From Echinarachnius parma (taxonomy: Eukaryota; Echinodermata; Echinoidea; Clypeasteroida; Echinarachniidae): a DNA stretch of 64,000 nucleotides. Positions 41,919 to 54,292 of the stretch are shown piece by piece (the stretch's first letter is position 1; every line of letters begins with the position of its first letter). Below the pieces are notes generated by a model. The model worked only from the letters and a program-made list of their open reading frames with translations, did no database searches and was not told the origin of the DNA. The stretch is from positions 1-64,000 of the forward strand of contig JBAMJV010003146.1 of the NCBI GenBank assembly GCA_037951105.1, given 5' to 3'. The translations under genes and the position numbers were made by a program.

Positions 41919-42165
41919 GTGAGTTAAAGTATTATATCAGCCCTAAATGTATTGATAGGGCTACAAATGTCGCTCAAAGTGTGAGAATGTGGTGTTTTAT
42001 GTCCCAACAAAAATGTTATTCCGTAAGTAACTTTTACTGCGGACTTACGGTGTTCTTGCCTCTTAAGGCACCGCGTATCGGTCGCGTCTATCGCTAGAAT
42101 GCCGACAGTGAAAATAACAATAATAATGTCAAAAAGGCCATGAAAGCGATAGATTTGTCGATCTA

Positions 42166-42505
42166 AGATTATAGATCTAATCGTAGATCGTGTTTTTGCT
42201 GTCTACATGAGGCGGGATAATACGCAACTTCTGCAGCAGGCTAGAGCTACTTTGTCTATTATGTAAGTTGAAATGCCTCATATGGTTTATTTTGATACAT
42301 TTTAAACATTGTAAATCGTTTAGAGCGTTAGTTAATCGTGTTTCCAAAACTGTAATTTTTTACTTTTGAGCTGTATAAAACGAACTCCTGAAGTCCCGTA
42401 TATGCATTTTCATGTAAGTAGGCATCCCTTCTTGACTCAAGATCCGAGATCGAGACTTGAGTGTGCACGTGCCTGTGAATGTGAGAGTGAGACCGAGATT
42501 GAGAG
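42166..42505. other. Unassigned
   Basis: Nothing recognised beyond the weak continuation of the palindrome flanks. Confidence 0.4.
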
Positions 42506-42790
42506 CTCCTCCTCCTGCTCATCTTCTCCCCTCTACCTCCACCACCACATTCTCCACATCCTGCCCCCTTCTCCTCCTGCTCCTCTTCCTTCTCTACCTA
42601 TTTTCCTTCCTCCATCTTCTTTTCCTTCAGGCTTCACCTTTTTTTTGGTGCTCGTTTGGGTTTCATCTCTCCTTTCTTTTCTGTGCATACTTTGCCTTCT
42701 CTCCCTTTCTATGTCTACTTCTCTTTATTCTCCTATTCCTACTACTTCTTCTCCTCTTTCTCCTCTCCTTCTTCTCCTAATCTTAGTCCT
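42506..42790. repeat. Polypyrimidine tract (CT-rich, about 285 bp)
   Basis: Mostly C and T with CTCCT and TTCTC units and few purines. The apparent Leu/Ser/Pro-rich frames are composition artefacts. Confidence 0.8.
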
Positions 42791-44612
42791 CAATGAGATC
42801 TGGAACCATGTAGACTAGCCTGAAATTCAGTCTTAAATTTGAATTTATCCTGGCGCTTGTAATGTAGTTGTAGATCTAACTTAGATGTAGACATACCGTT
42901 TCTACACCAGTAACGGATCACCTACCAAAATTGATGCATAAAGACGTTTGTGACTATCTAATTGTTTTAATTTTCATAACTGGAAGAGGAATGTGCATCT
43001 AATATCTACTTTATCATCTCCTTTTTAAAAGTGATAAACCTCAGTTCCATGATCATCGCGCAAAAGTGAGATATTAGCCTTCAAAATAGTGTCATCTAGT
43101 GACAAAATGTACAGATTTCAGATTTTCAAGAAAAAAAAAAAAAATATATTCTTTTTATAAGAATTTAAGATGTTAAAAAAACGAAAATATGCCGACGGAT
43201 CTAGAATTAATATATTATTTACACAAAAAGATGTTCTGGTATACACCCCACAGCATTTTCGCGGTGTTTGGGTGCAGCTTTATAGTAAAAAAAGGGCAAA
43301 TTTTAATGTATTTTTACAGCAGAAATTATCTACACCAGTAATGGGTCACCCATTTTAAAATCCTTATAAAAACAAAACAAAAGATCAGAATTAATTTTGT
43401 TTTGCTGCAATGTATTTCACAAGAATCTGTGATATTTCTTAAATATCGAAAATTGTCCGTCTTTAATGTTTAAGACACCAAGTTGTTTTCTAAAGTTACT
43501 GATTGTACCCAGTTAAACTACTAAAATTAGCAACAATTTGTATGCCATACAACATGAGACTTTTTATTTAGCAAATAGGTTTTCTTGCAGAAAATGATTT
43601 CAATCTAAAATTATAACCATGTTTAGATCTTACTATTTTCTGTGTAGAATAATTTTTTCAAAGTTGAATAACAGTAACCAGAAAGGGAAAATAGGACAAA
43701 TAAATATGCCACAATGCATGCAAACATGTTATTTTCTGCCCAAATCAAACAGGAATGATAATACTTTGTTAAGTGCAATAATTGTTTCAAACATCTTTAT
43801 GACAAATCTTTAGCCTATAGACAGATTTTCTAAGACATACTGTACATTGTAATTGGCCTGAGGTCATAGACAATAAACCAGAGTCCACCCACGCTTTGGA
43901 TTAGTCTAATTGACCTTTGTTCTGTAAAAGCTAATATTTGCATTCTGGATTGTGGAGAGATGAAAAACACTTCAGATGACATGTATTGAATCAAGGAAGA
44001 AATCCTGTCTGTGTATTGCCATGTTAGAATAAATTTAGTCACTTACTGATATTGGATTTCTGTATCTTGGATTTTAGGACTTGTGTATTCATCTGTCTTA
44101 TCACCATGGTTGTATGTCCTGTACAAGATGTGTAGTACTATTTTTATGGTAGAAATTACATGTTATAAAGTGTCTACAATGTTTCATAACCAGCAATATC
44201 ATTGAACTATCTATTAAAGAACAAGTCCGATTAATCTGGTTAGGACGAGTCCCGAAAGTACTCTGGCAGCATTTACTGTTTGTTTATATACCGCTCTCTA
44301 TATGGCTAAATAAATGAAAGCACAACTTATTAATGAAAAATAAGAAGAAATTTTCCCATACAACTTCTTAATCAATTATTATGCAAATGTCTGATTTCCA
44401 CACTATCATCACAAATGACTTAAAAGTTACAGAGAGACACCACGTTTTACAGCACAAATGAATATAAAACCTACAACAAATATTGGCTTTTTGATACAGA
44501 GAGAGACCACAACCCCTGCATGCATAAAATGTCTGTTCAGTATGCTTTAACAAATTTTAAAGCAGAGTCTTTCGTTTCCGGCTAGACTGGGCTCGATGGA
44601 ACAAGTTCTTAT
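42791..44612. other. Unassigned, with one dispersed repeat
   Basis: The interval 42890-43140 repeats part of 25690-26170 (CCAGTAACGGATCACC, GGAAGAGGAATGTGCATCT). The rest is AT-rich without support for a gene. Confidence 0.45.
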
Positions 44613-45017
44613 TTAAAGGGATCTAGTATTAACTTTGATGACATACATGTGCAAAAACTGAAGAAGGGTTGATAACAATGTGCATGTCTATTTCTGATAT
44701 AAATGTCTTCTGGGTAATATGTAAAAAATTCCATGATACTAACTGCTTTTATCAGTTGACCGAGTAATGAGTGAAAATGCAAAGTGATAATTGCTCATTC
44801 ACTGCACTGACTTTGTACACAATTGAAATTATCCAGTGGATAATGTCAAATCCAAACACTGCAAGCATAGATATCTTTTAATATAACCGATGCAAAATAT
44901 GAACTCAAAAGCTGCTCCATGCTTCTATTGGTAATATGAATTCAATGCTGTATGTGAGAACTGCTAGAGTTCCAAATAAATGTAGAGGATTTTGACAATG
45001 TTACTAGATCCCTTTAA
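44613..45017 (+). mobile_element. TTAA MITE copy 4
   Basis: TTAAAGGGATCTAGT at the left, CAATGTTACTAGATCCCTTT at the right with TTAA at both tips, 405 bp. Confidence 0.88.
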
Positions 45018-45599
45018 GATGGTCCTCTAGAATGACTGATTGATGTGAATCACGTGTGTTTGGAATAGGGTTGGGCTGAACAAATAGAGCAGGTTCACAA
45101 GTACACAGTTTTAAGTACATTGGTAGTTAACCAGTATAAAAACATTTATAAGCAAAGTAAACCAGACTAAAAGAAATAATGAAAACAACCTAAAAACACC
45201 TGTTTGGGACTTGTTTGTCTTATCGACTATGCTTTAATGATTATATATATGGTCATTTTCACGGTAAAGGGTGTAACATCGAAATTTTAACATTTTGACC
45301 AGTTGTGTTCTCATTGGTTGACAGATCTGAAAGTTTTTTCTCCACAGAAGTCATCTAGGTAGTACCTACCTTGGGTAGCATAGCCATCCTTGGAAGTTTC
45401 TTCATAAAGTTTTTTACAGGCACATATGTACCATAAATTGACCCATTTTGCTATGTAAAAAAAACAGTACCTTATTTGTAATGTTCACCATTTTCTTCAT
45501 TAACCTCATTGATTCTTTTTTTTTATGCTGAAAGTATTGTCAATGGTTCAACGAAAAATGCCAAATTACTTTTCAACCTGCGTCGCCCTTATTTTCCGA

Positions 45600-46177
45600 G
45601 AACGGCACATTTGAATCTGACGTTTCGGAGGCTTCTTTTTCCGTTAACAATTGTTAACAGAATCTTGTCCATAGCCAGGAGTGGAACTTCTCTCTATTCC
45701 TTTAGTCTTTGTTGAAAAACAATGACTCATGTTCTGAACTTAAAGTGGGACACTGAAATTTTCTGATTCTAGGTCTTATATAATTTTGTTCGCAACTTGA
45801 CTAAAAAGAGTGAAATTTCCGTTAACTGTTTTGAAGCCTCTGAAACAAACTGTCCAGTCACCTTGTATAAATATGAATAACAGAATTCATCCAAACTTGT
45901 TGTTAAAAAGAAGCATATGGACCTCTTAATCAATGGTCTAAAAATAGTTGAGATATGCCTCACTTTTTGGAAATGGGAGACATTACAGATTTTCCGTTAG
46001 CACTTGAAGCCTCCGAAACACAATGAAGCCTCCGAAACGTTAAAATCATGAATTGCCATATTTTAAAGAGAATTATTTGATGAACCATCCTGAATCTTAT
46101 TTATAATCATAAATTGGGATGTGGAGACCTATCTAAACATAAATCTATAGTCATACCTGATGAAAATATGAAAAAAA
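45600..46177. repeat. GTTTCGGAGGCTTC motifs in both orientations
   Basis: The motif or its complement occurs near 45622, 45832, 45999 and 46024, usually next to GTTAAC. The arrangement precedes the 384-bp tandem repeat. Confidence 0.65.
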
Positions 46178-46948
46178 TGTGTTTCGGAGGCTTCAAGTAA
46201 GTGTTAACAACCAAGTTTTTGCATTTCTCAAAATATTAACAGGAGTACAGTTTCCATACTCATATTTTATGTTTTGTCAAGGTTTACTGGAAGTACATTA
46301 ACTCATTTGAGGTTCAAGGCTGCTTTATTTACTCAATTATAAGTAGTTACTATATTACAATGTCATTTTTCTCACATTAGCTACCTAACATGCCATTATT
46401 CAACTCTCACTCCACAAGCAGAATGACCAACATATCTGATAGTAATGCATGTAAACCTTGATCACTCAAGCCCTTAATAAATTAAGCATGCAAAATGTTT
46501 GAAAACATAACTACATTTTACAAAATTTGTTGGCAGAATCGGCATACTAAATATATTTCTTAGTTGTTTCGGAGGCTTCAATCAAGTGTTAACAACAAAG
46601 CTTGTGCATTTCTCAAAATATAAACAGGAGTATGGTTGCCATAATCATATTTTATGTTTTGTTAAGGGTTACTGAAAATGCAAGACCTCATTTGAGGTTT
46701 AATGCTGCTTTATTCACTCATTTATAAGTAGTTACTATTTTACAATGCCAATTGTCTCACATTAGCTACCTAACAGGCCATTATTCAACTCTCACTCCAT
46801 AAGCGAAATGACCAACATATCTGATAGTAATAAAATGTACACATTGATCACTCAAGCCTTGAATAGGTTATGGGTGCAGAGTGTTGAAAAACATCCAATA
46901 TTTTACAAAAAACTTAAGCAGAATGGGCATCCTAAATATATTTCTTAG
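46178..46948. repeat. Tandem repeat, two 384-bp units
   Basis: Units start GTTTCGGAGGCTTCAA near 46180 and 46564 and share landmarks AGTGTTAACAAC, TTTCTCAAAATA, CTCACATTAGCTACCTAAC and CAACTCTCACTCCA. A third start (GTTTCGGAGACTTCA) is at 46950, cut by the next MITE. Confidence 0.85.
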
Positions 46949-47015
46949 TTGTTTCGGAGACTTCATTTCATGTTAACATCTGTAATTGTTTCAATCCATT
47001 AAGTTTTCTGCAAAC

Positions 47016-47783
47016 GGGCCATTCTTGGTCACGTGTGTGACCCAAAACATGACAAATTTTGAAATGGAATGCTTATATTTCAGTAAGTATGAGACTATAA
47101 TGATTTTTACTTCATATGTGACTTGAATATGTTGTAGTCTTTCAAACTTAACACAAAAGATTTTATAAGGATTATGTAACTCAATGTCAGAGGTCAAATG
47201 GCATGGGTCACGTGTGTGACTTCGCACGGAGCGCTTTTTTCATAACTAAATTTCATTTGGAAAATTCTTTAAAATATGAATAGCTATAATGTTCATCTTA
47301 TTACCAGAGAAGTACTATACATTTGTAAGTACAACAATAGCAATGAATGAGAATTATATCAAACCGTTGTTTTTTATAGTACTTAATTATGTGGCAACGT
47401 CTGGTCACGTGTGTGACATTTTGGGGTGGTCACGTGTGTGACATGTACAGTATGAATGGGAAAATGGGAATTTTATAATATCGGGTTTAGAAAAGAATGA
47501 AAGGTTGAATTTTTACAAAGTTGGTATCAACCTGTACAGGAAAGTGAGAAGAATGAGCTTGCTAATTATCCTTTTGATATCTTGATTATTTTCTGAATTA
47601 TGATTATTAGAAAAATATTGAAATATGTAAATTTATGCAAATGAGTAAAAAAGTTTCATTTTAAACTTCAAATCATGTATTTCATGAAACTTTACACATG
47701 GATCATTCCAAAAATGGAACAAAACTACAGAAAAATAAAACTTCAATTTTTCCGAAAAAGTTTCACTTTTCAAAGAATGGCCC
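47016..47783. mobile_element. MITE GGGCCATTCTT with four CACGTG motifs, copy 2
   Basis: Reverse-oriented copy of 19446-20214, 768 bp, with AAAC flanking both ends. It retains the four GTCACGTGTGTGAC motifs. Confidence 0.9.
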
Positions 47784-48695
47784 AAACCCATCTTGATCTA
47801 TCTGAACATACCAATTGAAGTGAAGATTTACAAAGACCTGTCATTATGCATGAGGAACTTTGCAGTGGGCACTGGGCAGTTGTCCTTTTAAAACAACATA
47901 GCAGAAGTTTGATGATCAAAATTAGACCTCAGTGCTATAGACAAGTGCAACAAACATTCTCATACAAGTGCATACAAAAGAAGAATGATACTAAAATTGT
48001 CCAATGGAACTTTGCTGACTTTAACTAATGTTGTATTTGACACTACATAAAGAGCTCTCTGGAAAAGTGCATACAGTAGCTGACCTCATCTATAGAATAT
48101 GTATCAAACTAGTGCTTGAACGTCTACCAAAAGGTGCCTACAACAAAAAGAACAGACACTTTATTCAATTGCATGAGCATCTATTCTTTTAGTTATGACA
48201 TGGACACATGTATCTTAGTATTCCCGAAGGGGGGTGTAATGGTGAATGGAAAGACAATGCATGGTTTGATCTACTGTTGTAAGAACAGACTGCCTCCTTC
48301 TCCAAGTCTTGGACTTGAAACTAATCTTGGAATTTTGTGATAGACATCATCAATAAGAATGTAGATATTGGAGTACAAATGAATGACACACACATACATT
48401 CTAACAATGTATTGGATATAGATACCACCACCATGGAATTAAGATTTGGTTCACACAAGATATTTCAAGGATATCCAGTTAGCGTCATTTGTCAGGCAGC
48501 GCAGCTTCTAATGTGATATTGTGCAAATGGTGCAGCCTGTGAAAATGTATCGTGGTCCAAGTTGTTAGGGTAAGGCTTCAGGTTGTCAGATGGATGAAGG
48601 ACGGGGGACTGGCAAATTATGTGGATGGCAGTTTGCTCGGGTGTGTCATGTATGCTGGCTGGGAAGGTATATTGTTCCAGCAATGTATGCTGGCC
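47784..48695. other. Unassigned
   Basis: I see no conserved gene or recognisable element. Confidence 0.4.
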
Positions 48696-49091
48696 TTAAA
48701 GGGATCTAGTAACTTTGTTGAGATGTGCAAAAACTGATGAATGGTTGATGCAATGTATACTGTTGTTATCTCATATGTCCTCAGGGTATTGTGTGAAAAT
48801 TTCAGGTCAAATGGACAATGTATGGCCAAGTAATGAGCAAAAATGCAAAGTGATATTGGGTGATATTCACCAACTCACTGCATTCACTTTGTACAGGGAT
48901 GAAAATCTCGCCCGGAGATTTTCTTATCTAAATACTTCAATCATACATATCTTTGTAATGAAAGGGAAATTTGAAAAACCGAAAGCTGTCCCATGATTTT
49001 ATTGTTAATACGAATACAACAAGGTATAAAGGAACCGCTAGAATTACAATTTTATTTTGAGGATTTGGACAATGTTACTAAGCCCCTTTAA
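48696..49091 (+). mobile_element. TTAA MITE copy 5
   Basis: TTAAAGGGATCTAGTAAC..CAATGTTACTAAGCCCC and TTTAA at the right, 396 bp. It is close to the copies at 54293 and 60912. Confidence 0.9.
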
Positions 49092-49827
49092 ATCTGACAA
49101 CTCCTGTACGAAGCCTTTTGAGGGGTATCCAATCTATTTTCAGTTGATCCACCCCTGGTTGCAGTTTTGCATCAATTGGGTTACTGTAAATTTAGGGGAT
49201 TGAGAGGTCTGCTGGCTCATCTCATAGGTTGTTGTCTGACATATGTAATTTAAAATACTGCAAGAATGCGACATGGATGACTTGGTTGTGTTCTGGACAA
49301 TTTCAAGTTCTGATTGGCATAACCCATATCTTCCTTTTTGCCCATGTCGGATCTGAGAGGAATAGAACTTACCATAATTGTGCACACTTCAAATTCAAGT
49401 CATCAGTTTTGTTGTTTGGGAGTTCTAAGCTCAAAATGCATGTCTGAGTGCCACCATCATGCTCCAGAAGCTCCAGAAGCATGATATTGTTTGAAATACA
49501 TGTACTTTGATTGGGCACTATCAATTAATTTTTCACTTTGAGTTCAAGTTATGAAGCATATTTCCAATAAAAATCAAGGTAAACAAAATGGCACTTCATT
49601 GTTCTTTGATGTACATGTAGTATTCGGAATTGCATTATTTGCTATTAAATTCTGGCTGTGAATAGGTCAACTTTAGTAGTTTTGATACAATGTTGTAGGC
49701 ATTTCACTTTGAAAAAAATTGTAGTATGAAGGAAGAGCAACTGCTCCTAAGTCTATGGTTTGTCCAAAAATAAGAATGAAGTTGTATCTGTGGTTTGAAG
49801 AGAAAAAAAGACAGTAAAATATTTTTG
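49092..49827. other. Unassigned
   Basis: No gene or element recognised. Confidence 0.4.
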
Positions 49828-50198
49828 TATTGTATTCATGGTTCATGTAATTGTATTGTATCAAGACTCTAACCAGGGCATGAATTCACAAACGCCTCTG
49901 ATAGACTCGAGCCTAATTAGTTTTTTAGGACCATGCAGTCCCGAATGGGTTTATCCACCATAGACTATTTATTTGTTGGTATATAACAAACCTCCACACA
50001 AAATGTTCCTGCTTGCCCTTTCGGATTAGTAAAATCATAAATGTTCTTATTTCACTTGCCCAAACATACAATTTTATTGCCCCCCCCTCCCCCCCCCCCC
50101 CCCCCCCCAAAAAAAAAGACCAATCAATTGTGCTAAGTAGCTTTATCTGCTTGGAAAATTTCTCTCTTGTTTCTATAGATAAGATTTTCTCTTCTGCA
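49828..50198. repeat. R1 repeat block, copy 4 (right part only)
   Basis: Starts at a point equivalent to 9036 in copy 1 (ATTCATGGTTCATGTAATTG) and includes the poly-C/A tract at 50082-50117. Confidence 0.75.
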
Positions 50199-50698
50199 GG
50201 GCTTGACACTAGCACTTGCCCGCTTGCCCGGGGCAAGTAAATGTTGCAAGGGGAATTTCATAAATGGTCTAGTTTGCTTGCCCGATCGGCCAACTTAAAG
50301 TAAAGTTCACTTCAACTAAAAGAAATACAACATAGTTCCTGAATGAAAATCTCATCAAGAATTTAGGGGGCAAGTAAATAGTCTGTTTGGGAAATTAAAT
50401 TTGGAGAGAAACAAATGTATTTTACTTGTCCCGATTGTCCAGTAGAGAAAAGGTTAGTGTGGAAGCTTGTCTTAAGGAGTTACAATGTTTGTTCCCCAAT
50501 TGGCATGGGCGTAAATACATATGTAACACCTATTTATCAGGGGGGGACGAATGAATAGATCACCCCCCCCCCCCCCCCCTGTATCAATGACAGATTTTAA
50601 TTGGGCATCAAAATTTGGACCATTTACGATATCTTACTTGCCGACATCAATTTTGACTAGCCCCAGGCAATAGGGCAAGTGCTAGTGTCAAGCCTGGG
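50199..50698. mobile_element. TIR element GGGCTTGACAC, copy 3
   Basis: Ends as at 9421-9809. An extra 105 bp or so at about 50505-50608, with a poly-C tract, interrupts CCAATTGG/GCATC. Confidence 0.78.
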
Positions 50699-50714
50699 GG
50701 TATAACATGCATCA

Positions 50715-51165
50715 GTGGTGAATTCTGAGCCCGCTTTTGGGGGTACCAGTCCTCAGTGGGTTAACTCATTGAAGACTAAATTACATTTATGTATAACATA
50801 CAATGTCCGTAGATTCATTCCAGCCCATGTATTTTTGAGGACCAGTTCTAAATATTATATCTCGTTTAAGACTAATTATGTTCTAACATGCCTCCAGTAT
50901 ATGAACCTAAATCCTAGTATTATCAGGACCTGGGCCCCGTTGCAGAAAGAAGATACAATCGATTGTAAGTTACGATTGATTGTAAGTCAGCGTTTCAACC
51001 AATCAGATTTGCGCATCTAGAACATCTGTAATCTGACTTACGATTAATTGCAACTTACAATCGATTGTATCTCTTTCTGCAACGGGGCCCAGGTCTGGTT
51101 GGGTTAGCCCATTAAAGACCATTTCGTAGGTGGAGAAAGAGAAGGGAGTTTAGTTCAGTTCAGTT
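50715..51165. repeat. Degenerate tandem repeat block with palindromic MITE copy 4
   Basis: Collinear with 9845-10255. The MITE occupies 50932-51090 with the same flanks as copies 1, 2 and 5. Confidence 0.8.
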
Positions 51166-52520
51166 CAGTTTATTCAACACTCGTCATGAAAGGCAAAATT
51201 TACAGAATTACAGAGATTAAAAATAAAATAAACAACAAAATAGACATTCATATGATAGTGTAGGGGTTAGCAGAAAGGAGTAATAATGCTCCTTATATGA
51301 AAGGTAACCCCTGTAAAAGTATTTTAGCAAGATGATAATTTGCTACAGGTCTTCTATTATAATCATGAATTTGAATATTATGAATAAAAGTAAAGAGATA
51401 TTTGTTTAGGCAATTGCCCAGTAAACAATAAATTGTGACATTTACAATTTGGAAATTTCCCATATCAATGACCGTTGATATCCTACATTGATGAAATAAA
51501 GGTCTTGTATGTGCGTTAAAATGAGCATGATTAGTAATCCGTATTACTCTCTTTTGTAATGTTAAAAATCTATCCATATTCCCTTTACTTGAATATGCCC
51601 GTGTTATAATACAATGATTTAAGCATGGAGTTTTTAATTGAACTTGAATTGTTTAACATTTGTTAACAAACTTGCCATTAAAATCATTACAAAGTAATAT
51701 ACAAGGTATATCAGGATCACATCTTAGTAAGCCAAGGGCTTGAGATGGCAGAGTGACCCTATACAAGAGCATATGAGCGTAATGCATTACAAAGTATAAA
51801 CATAAGTTAAAAATAATCATGAACATACAAGTAATAAGTCAATGAATTAAACATTATTTGATAAATTAAGCAAGTTTGTAATTTTAATAATCTATCCATA
51901 TTCCCTTTACTTGAATATGCCCATGTTATAATACAATGATTTAAGCATGGAGTTTTTAATTGAACTTGTGTGTTTACATTTGTTAACAAACTTGCCATTA
52001 AAATCATTACAAAGGATATACAAATTATATACAAGGTATATCAGGGTCACATCTTAGTAAGCCAAGGGCTTGAGATGGCAGAGTAACCCTATACAAGAGC
52101 GTAATGCATTACAAAGTATAAACATAAATTTATAAATAATCATGAACATTTAAGTAATAAGTCAATGAATTAAACATTATTTGATAAATTAAGCAAGTTT
52201 GTAATTTTAATAATCTATCCATATTCCCTTTACTTGAATATGACCATGTTATAATACAATGATTTAAGCATTGAGTTTTAATTGAACTTGGATTGTTTAC
52301 ATTTGTTAACAAACTTGCCATTAAAATCATTACGAATACAAATTATATACAAGGTGTATTGGGGTCCCATCTTAGTAAGCCAAGGGCTTGAGATGGCAGA
52401 GTGACCCTATACAAGAGCATATGAGCATAATGCATTACAAAGTATAAACATAAAATTAAAATAATCATGAAAATACAAGTAATAAGTCAACAAATTAAAC
52501 ATTATTTGATAAATTAAGCT
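51166..52520 (-). mobile_element. CR1/L2-like LINE fragment with a triplicated segment
   Basis: On the minus strand the (CTGAA)n tail is at 51166-51180. Coding debris above it includes LQKRVIRITNHAHFNAHTRP and DMGNFQIVNV. The segment with CLNHCIITWAYSSKGNMDRL occurs three times in tandem (about 51560-51875, 51880-52195, 52196-52510). Confidence 0.78.
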
Positions 52521-53227
52521 TTAAAAAGACACACCCCGTGGTGAAAAAACACATGACAAACTAACAAAACAACACTACAATATATATATACATGATAATT
52601 ATGCCAAAGAAAGATAAAAGACAAGCATTTGATCAATTACAATGATAGGACAAATACATTACTACCCTATTAGCTGGTGTATTAACTGCACATTTTTATC
52701 TATAAGTTCTCTGTAACTTCCAGATGATCCTTCCACTCTTCATATTTGTACTTTGATTGTTTTCTTGTTTTAATCTGTTTTTGCAATACATGTAGTTTAT
52801 AATGTTATTTTGTATTATTGTATGTTTTTTCCCCTTGAATGGCAACCCAAAGTTGGGGGTTAAGTTTATACACCGGCAAATACGGTAATTGAAAAATGTG
52901 TAGTACAGACGTTTCAAAATAAAGTGCAATAATAACATGATCAGTAATTTCTGATATTTTTTCTTAAAATCATAATATTTGAACTCTGCGGTAATACTAC
53001 TATTCCAGATTTGGTTCCTTAATTTGTTTCTCTTTATTGATTGATTTTGACCATGAGATGTTCGAAACATGGGTGGGTAACTAAGAGATAAATTTCTAGT
53101 ATTTCTCAAAAGTGATATCAGAATGAGTAATAAAGTAATTAGCAAAAGGTAGCATATTGTGTTTATATTCATACATAAATGTACCTTTTTATAAGTAATC
53201 ATATCGAGGTGATGGTAAAGTATCGAT
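52521..53227 (-). mobile_element. CR1/L2-like LINE C-terminal region, most open copy
   Basis: A minus-strand frame of up to 189 codons (52696-53262) reads SLSYPPMFRTSHGQNQSIKR, then RNQIWNSSI and FKKKYQKLL. It is collinear with 11480-12005 and interrupted by the foldback element at 53228. Confidence 0.65.
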
Positions 53228-53638
53228 ATGAAATCTGTTTTAAACTTTTGATCACAATACAAATATTTACCTCCGAAATTTTCGGCTGTCGTCTACAGCC
53301 TTCATCAGCGATGTGACCCGACTTGACCTTTCGTGACGTAACGATCGATCAACGGGTCGTAGACATTCGGTAGCTTGTATCGCCCCCCGTCTCGGTTCAG
53401 TGAAGGTTGAAAGGCCCGGATGTAGATTGCTTCCTTCACCCCTCTCTCGAAGTATCGAGCTACCGAATGTCTACGACCCGTTGATCGATCGTTACGTCAC
53501 GAAAGGTCAAGTCGGGTCACATCGCTGACGAAGGCTGTAGACGACAGCCGAAAATTTCGGAGGTAAATATTTGTATTGTGATCAAAAGTTTAAAACAGAT
53601 TTCATATTAACTACCAATACAGATGAACTTTCATAGTA
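53228..53638. mobile_element. Foldback element with hammerhead-like cores
   Basis: Arms of about 150 bp (53226-53375 and 53458-53607) enclose an 82-bp loop. The element is flanked by GTAAAGTATCGAT on both sides (53215-53227, 53639-53651), a 13-bp target duplication; the uninterrupted site is at 12015. Each arm has CTGA(T/C)GA, a 6-bp hairpin GGCTGT/ACAGCC, then GAAA: on the minus strand at 53308-53280, on the plus strand at 53525-53553. Long TSDs and such cores are known from Penelope-like elements, my best guess for the family. Confidence 0.72.
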
Positions 53639-54060
53639 GTAAAGTATCGATGTTGACCATGAGATGTTCGGAAAATGGGTAGGTGAATATGATAGCAGTT
53701 TCTAATATTTCAGAATGAGTTATTAATTAATTAATTAGCAAAAGCAAGAGGTAGCATAATATTTTGATATTAATACATAAATATACCGTTTTATAAGTAA
53801 TCATATTAAGGTAAAGGTAAAGTATCAAGGCATTTAAATATTACATCTGTATGGGCACGGTAATGGGAACTAATGTGAATAGCCTGTTTCTGCAATATAA
53901 TCAATCTTTTTAAGAAGGGAAGCGCAAGCTCTTCCTTGAATCAAATTCCAATATTGAATCTAATTACATGCAAGGTAGTATCATAGTATTGTACAACATA
54001 AATAAGGCCCTCAAGCTACATATAGCATAGAACATGATTTATACATAATACCTATAATAT
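53639..54060 (-). mobile_element. LINE fragment, continuation beyond the foldback
   Basis: Resumes the alignment with 12020-12430, including the minus-strand LQKQAIHI..HYRAHTD stretch near 53840-53915. Confidence 0.65.
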
Positions 54061-54292
54061 ACATAATTATTTTTATAAGATTTTGATGAGCAACTATAAT
54101 ATTGCCATTCAAAACTGCACAATGGAAGTTTGTGAGACTCAAAAATATACTCAAACTCCATATAAAGTACTGTCACTGCTGAGCCTTTTTGCATACAGAC
54201 TATAACAAGATAAGTCTACAAGTAATTAAATTAACATGTTCAGAATTAGATTAGTATGCCTAGAATTACCGTTATTTCACATACAGTATTCC
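54060..54292. repeat. Dispersed repeat shared with 2.24 kb and 12.4 kb
   Basis: Contains CACAATGGAAGTTTGTGAGA and GAGCCTTTTTGCATACAGAC as at 12540-12760. Confidence 0.6.

Larger units (their letters stand above)
41227..42165. repeat. Perfect palindrome, 459-bp arms, 21-bp spacer
   Basis: Bases 41227-41685 and 41707-42165 are reverse complements with no indel that I can find, including an A12/T12 tract. The pairing sum is constant at 83392. The spacer is 41686-41706. The flanks stay weakly similar (GATCTA, ATCGTGT). Confidence 0.93.

Noticed and set aside
41295-42097. Two identical 97-codon frames as duplicate genes
   Set aside because: They are the two arms of a perfect palindrome; the frames begin at TTG and run past a splice donor. 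Only the 109-nt exon is kept as a candidate.
42366-42818. A 150-codon Ser/Leu/Pro-rich frame
   Set aside because: It lies in a polypyrimidine tract; two frames are open with the same bias and there is no signal peptide or family motif.
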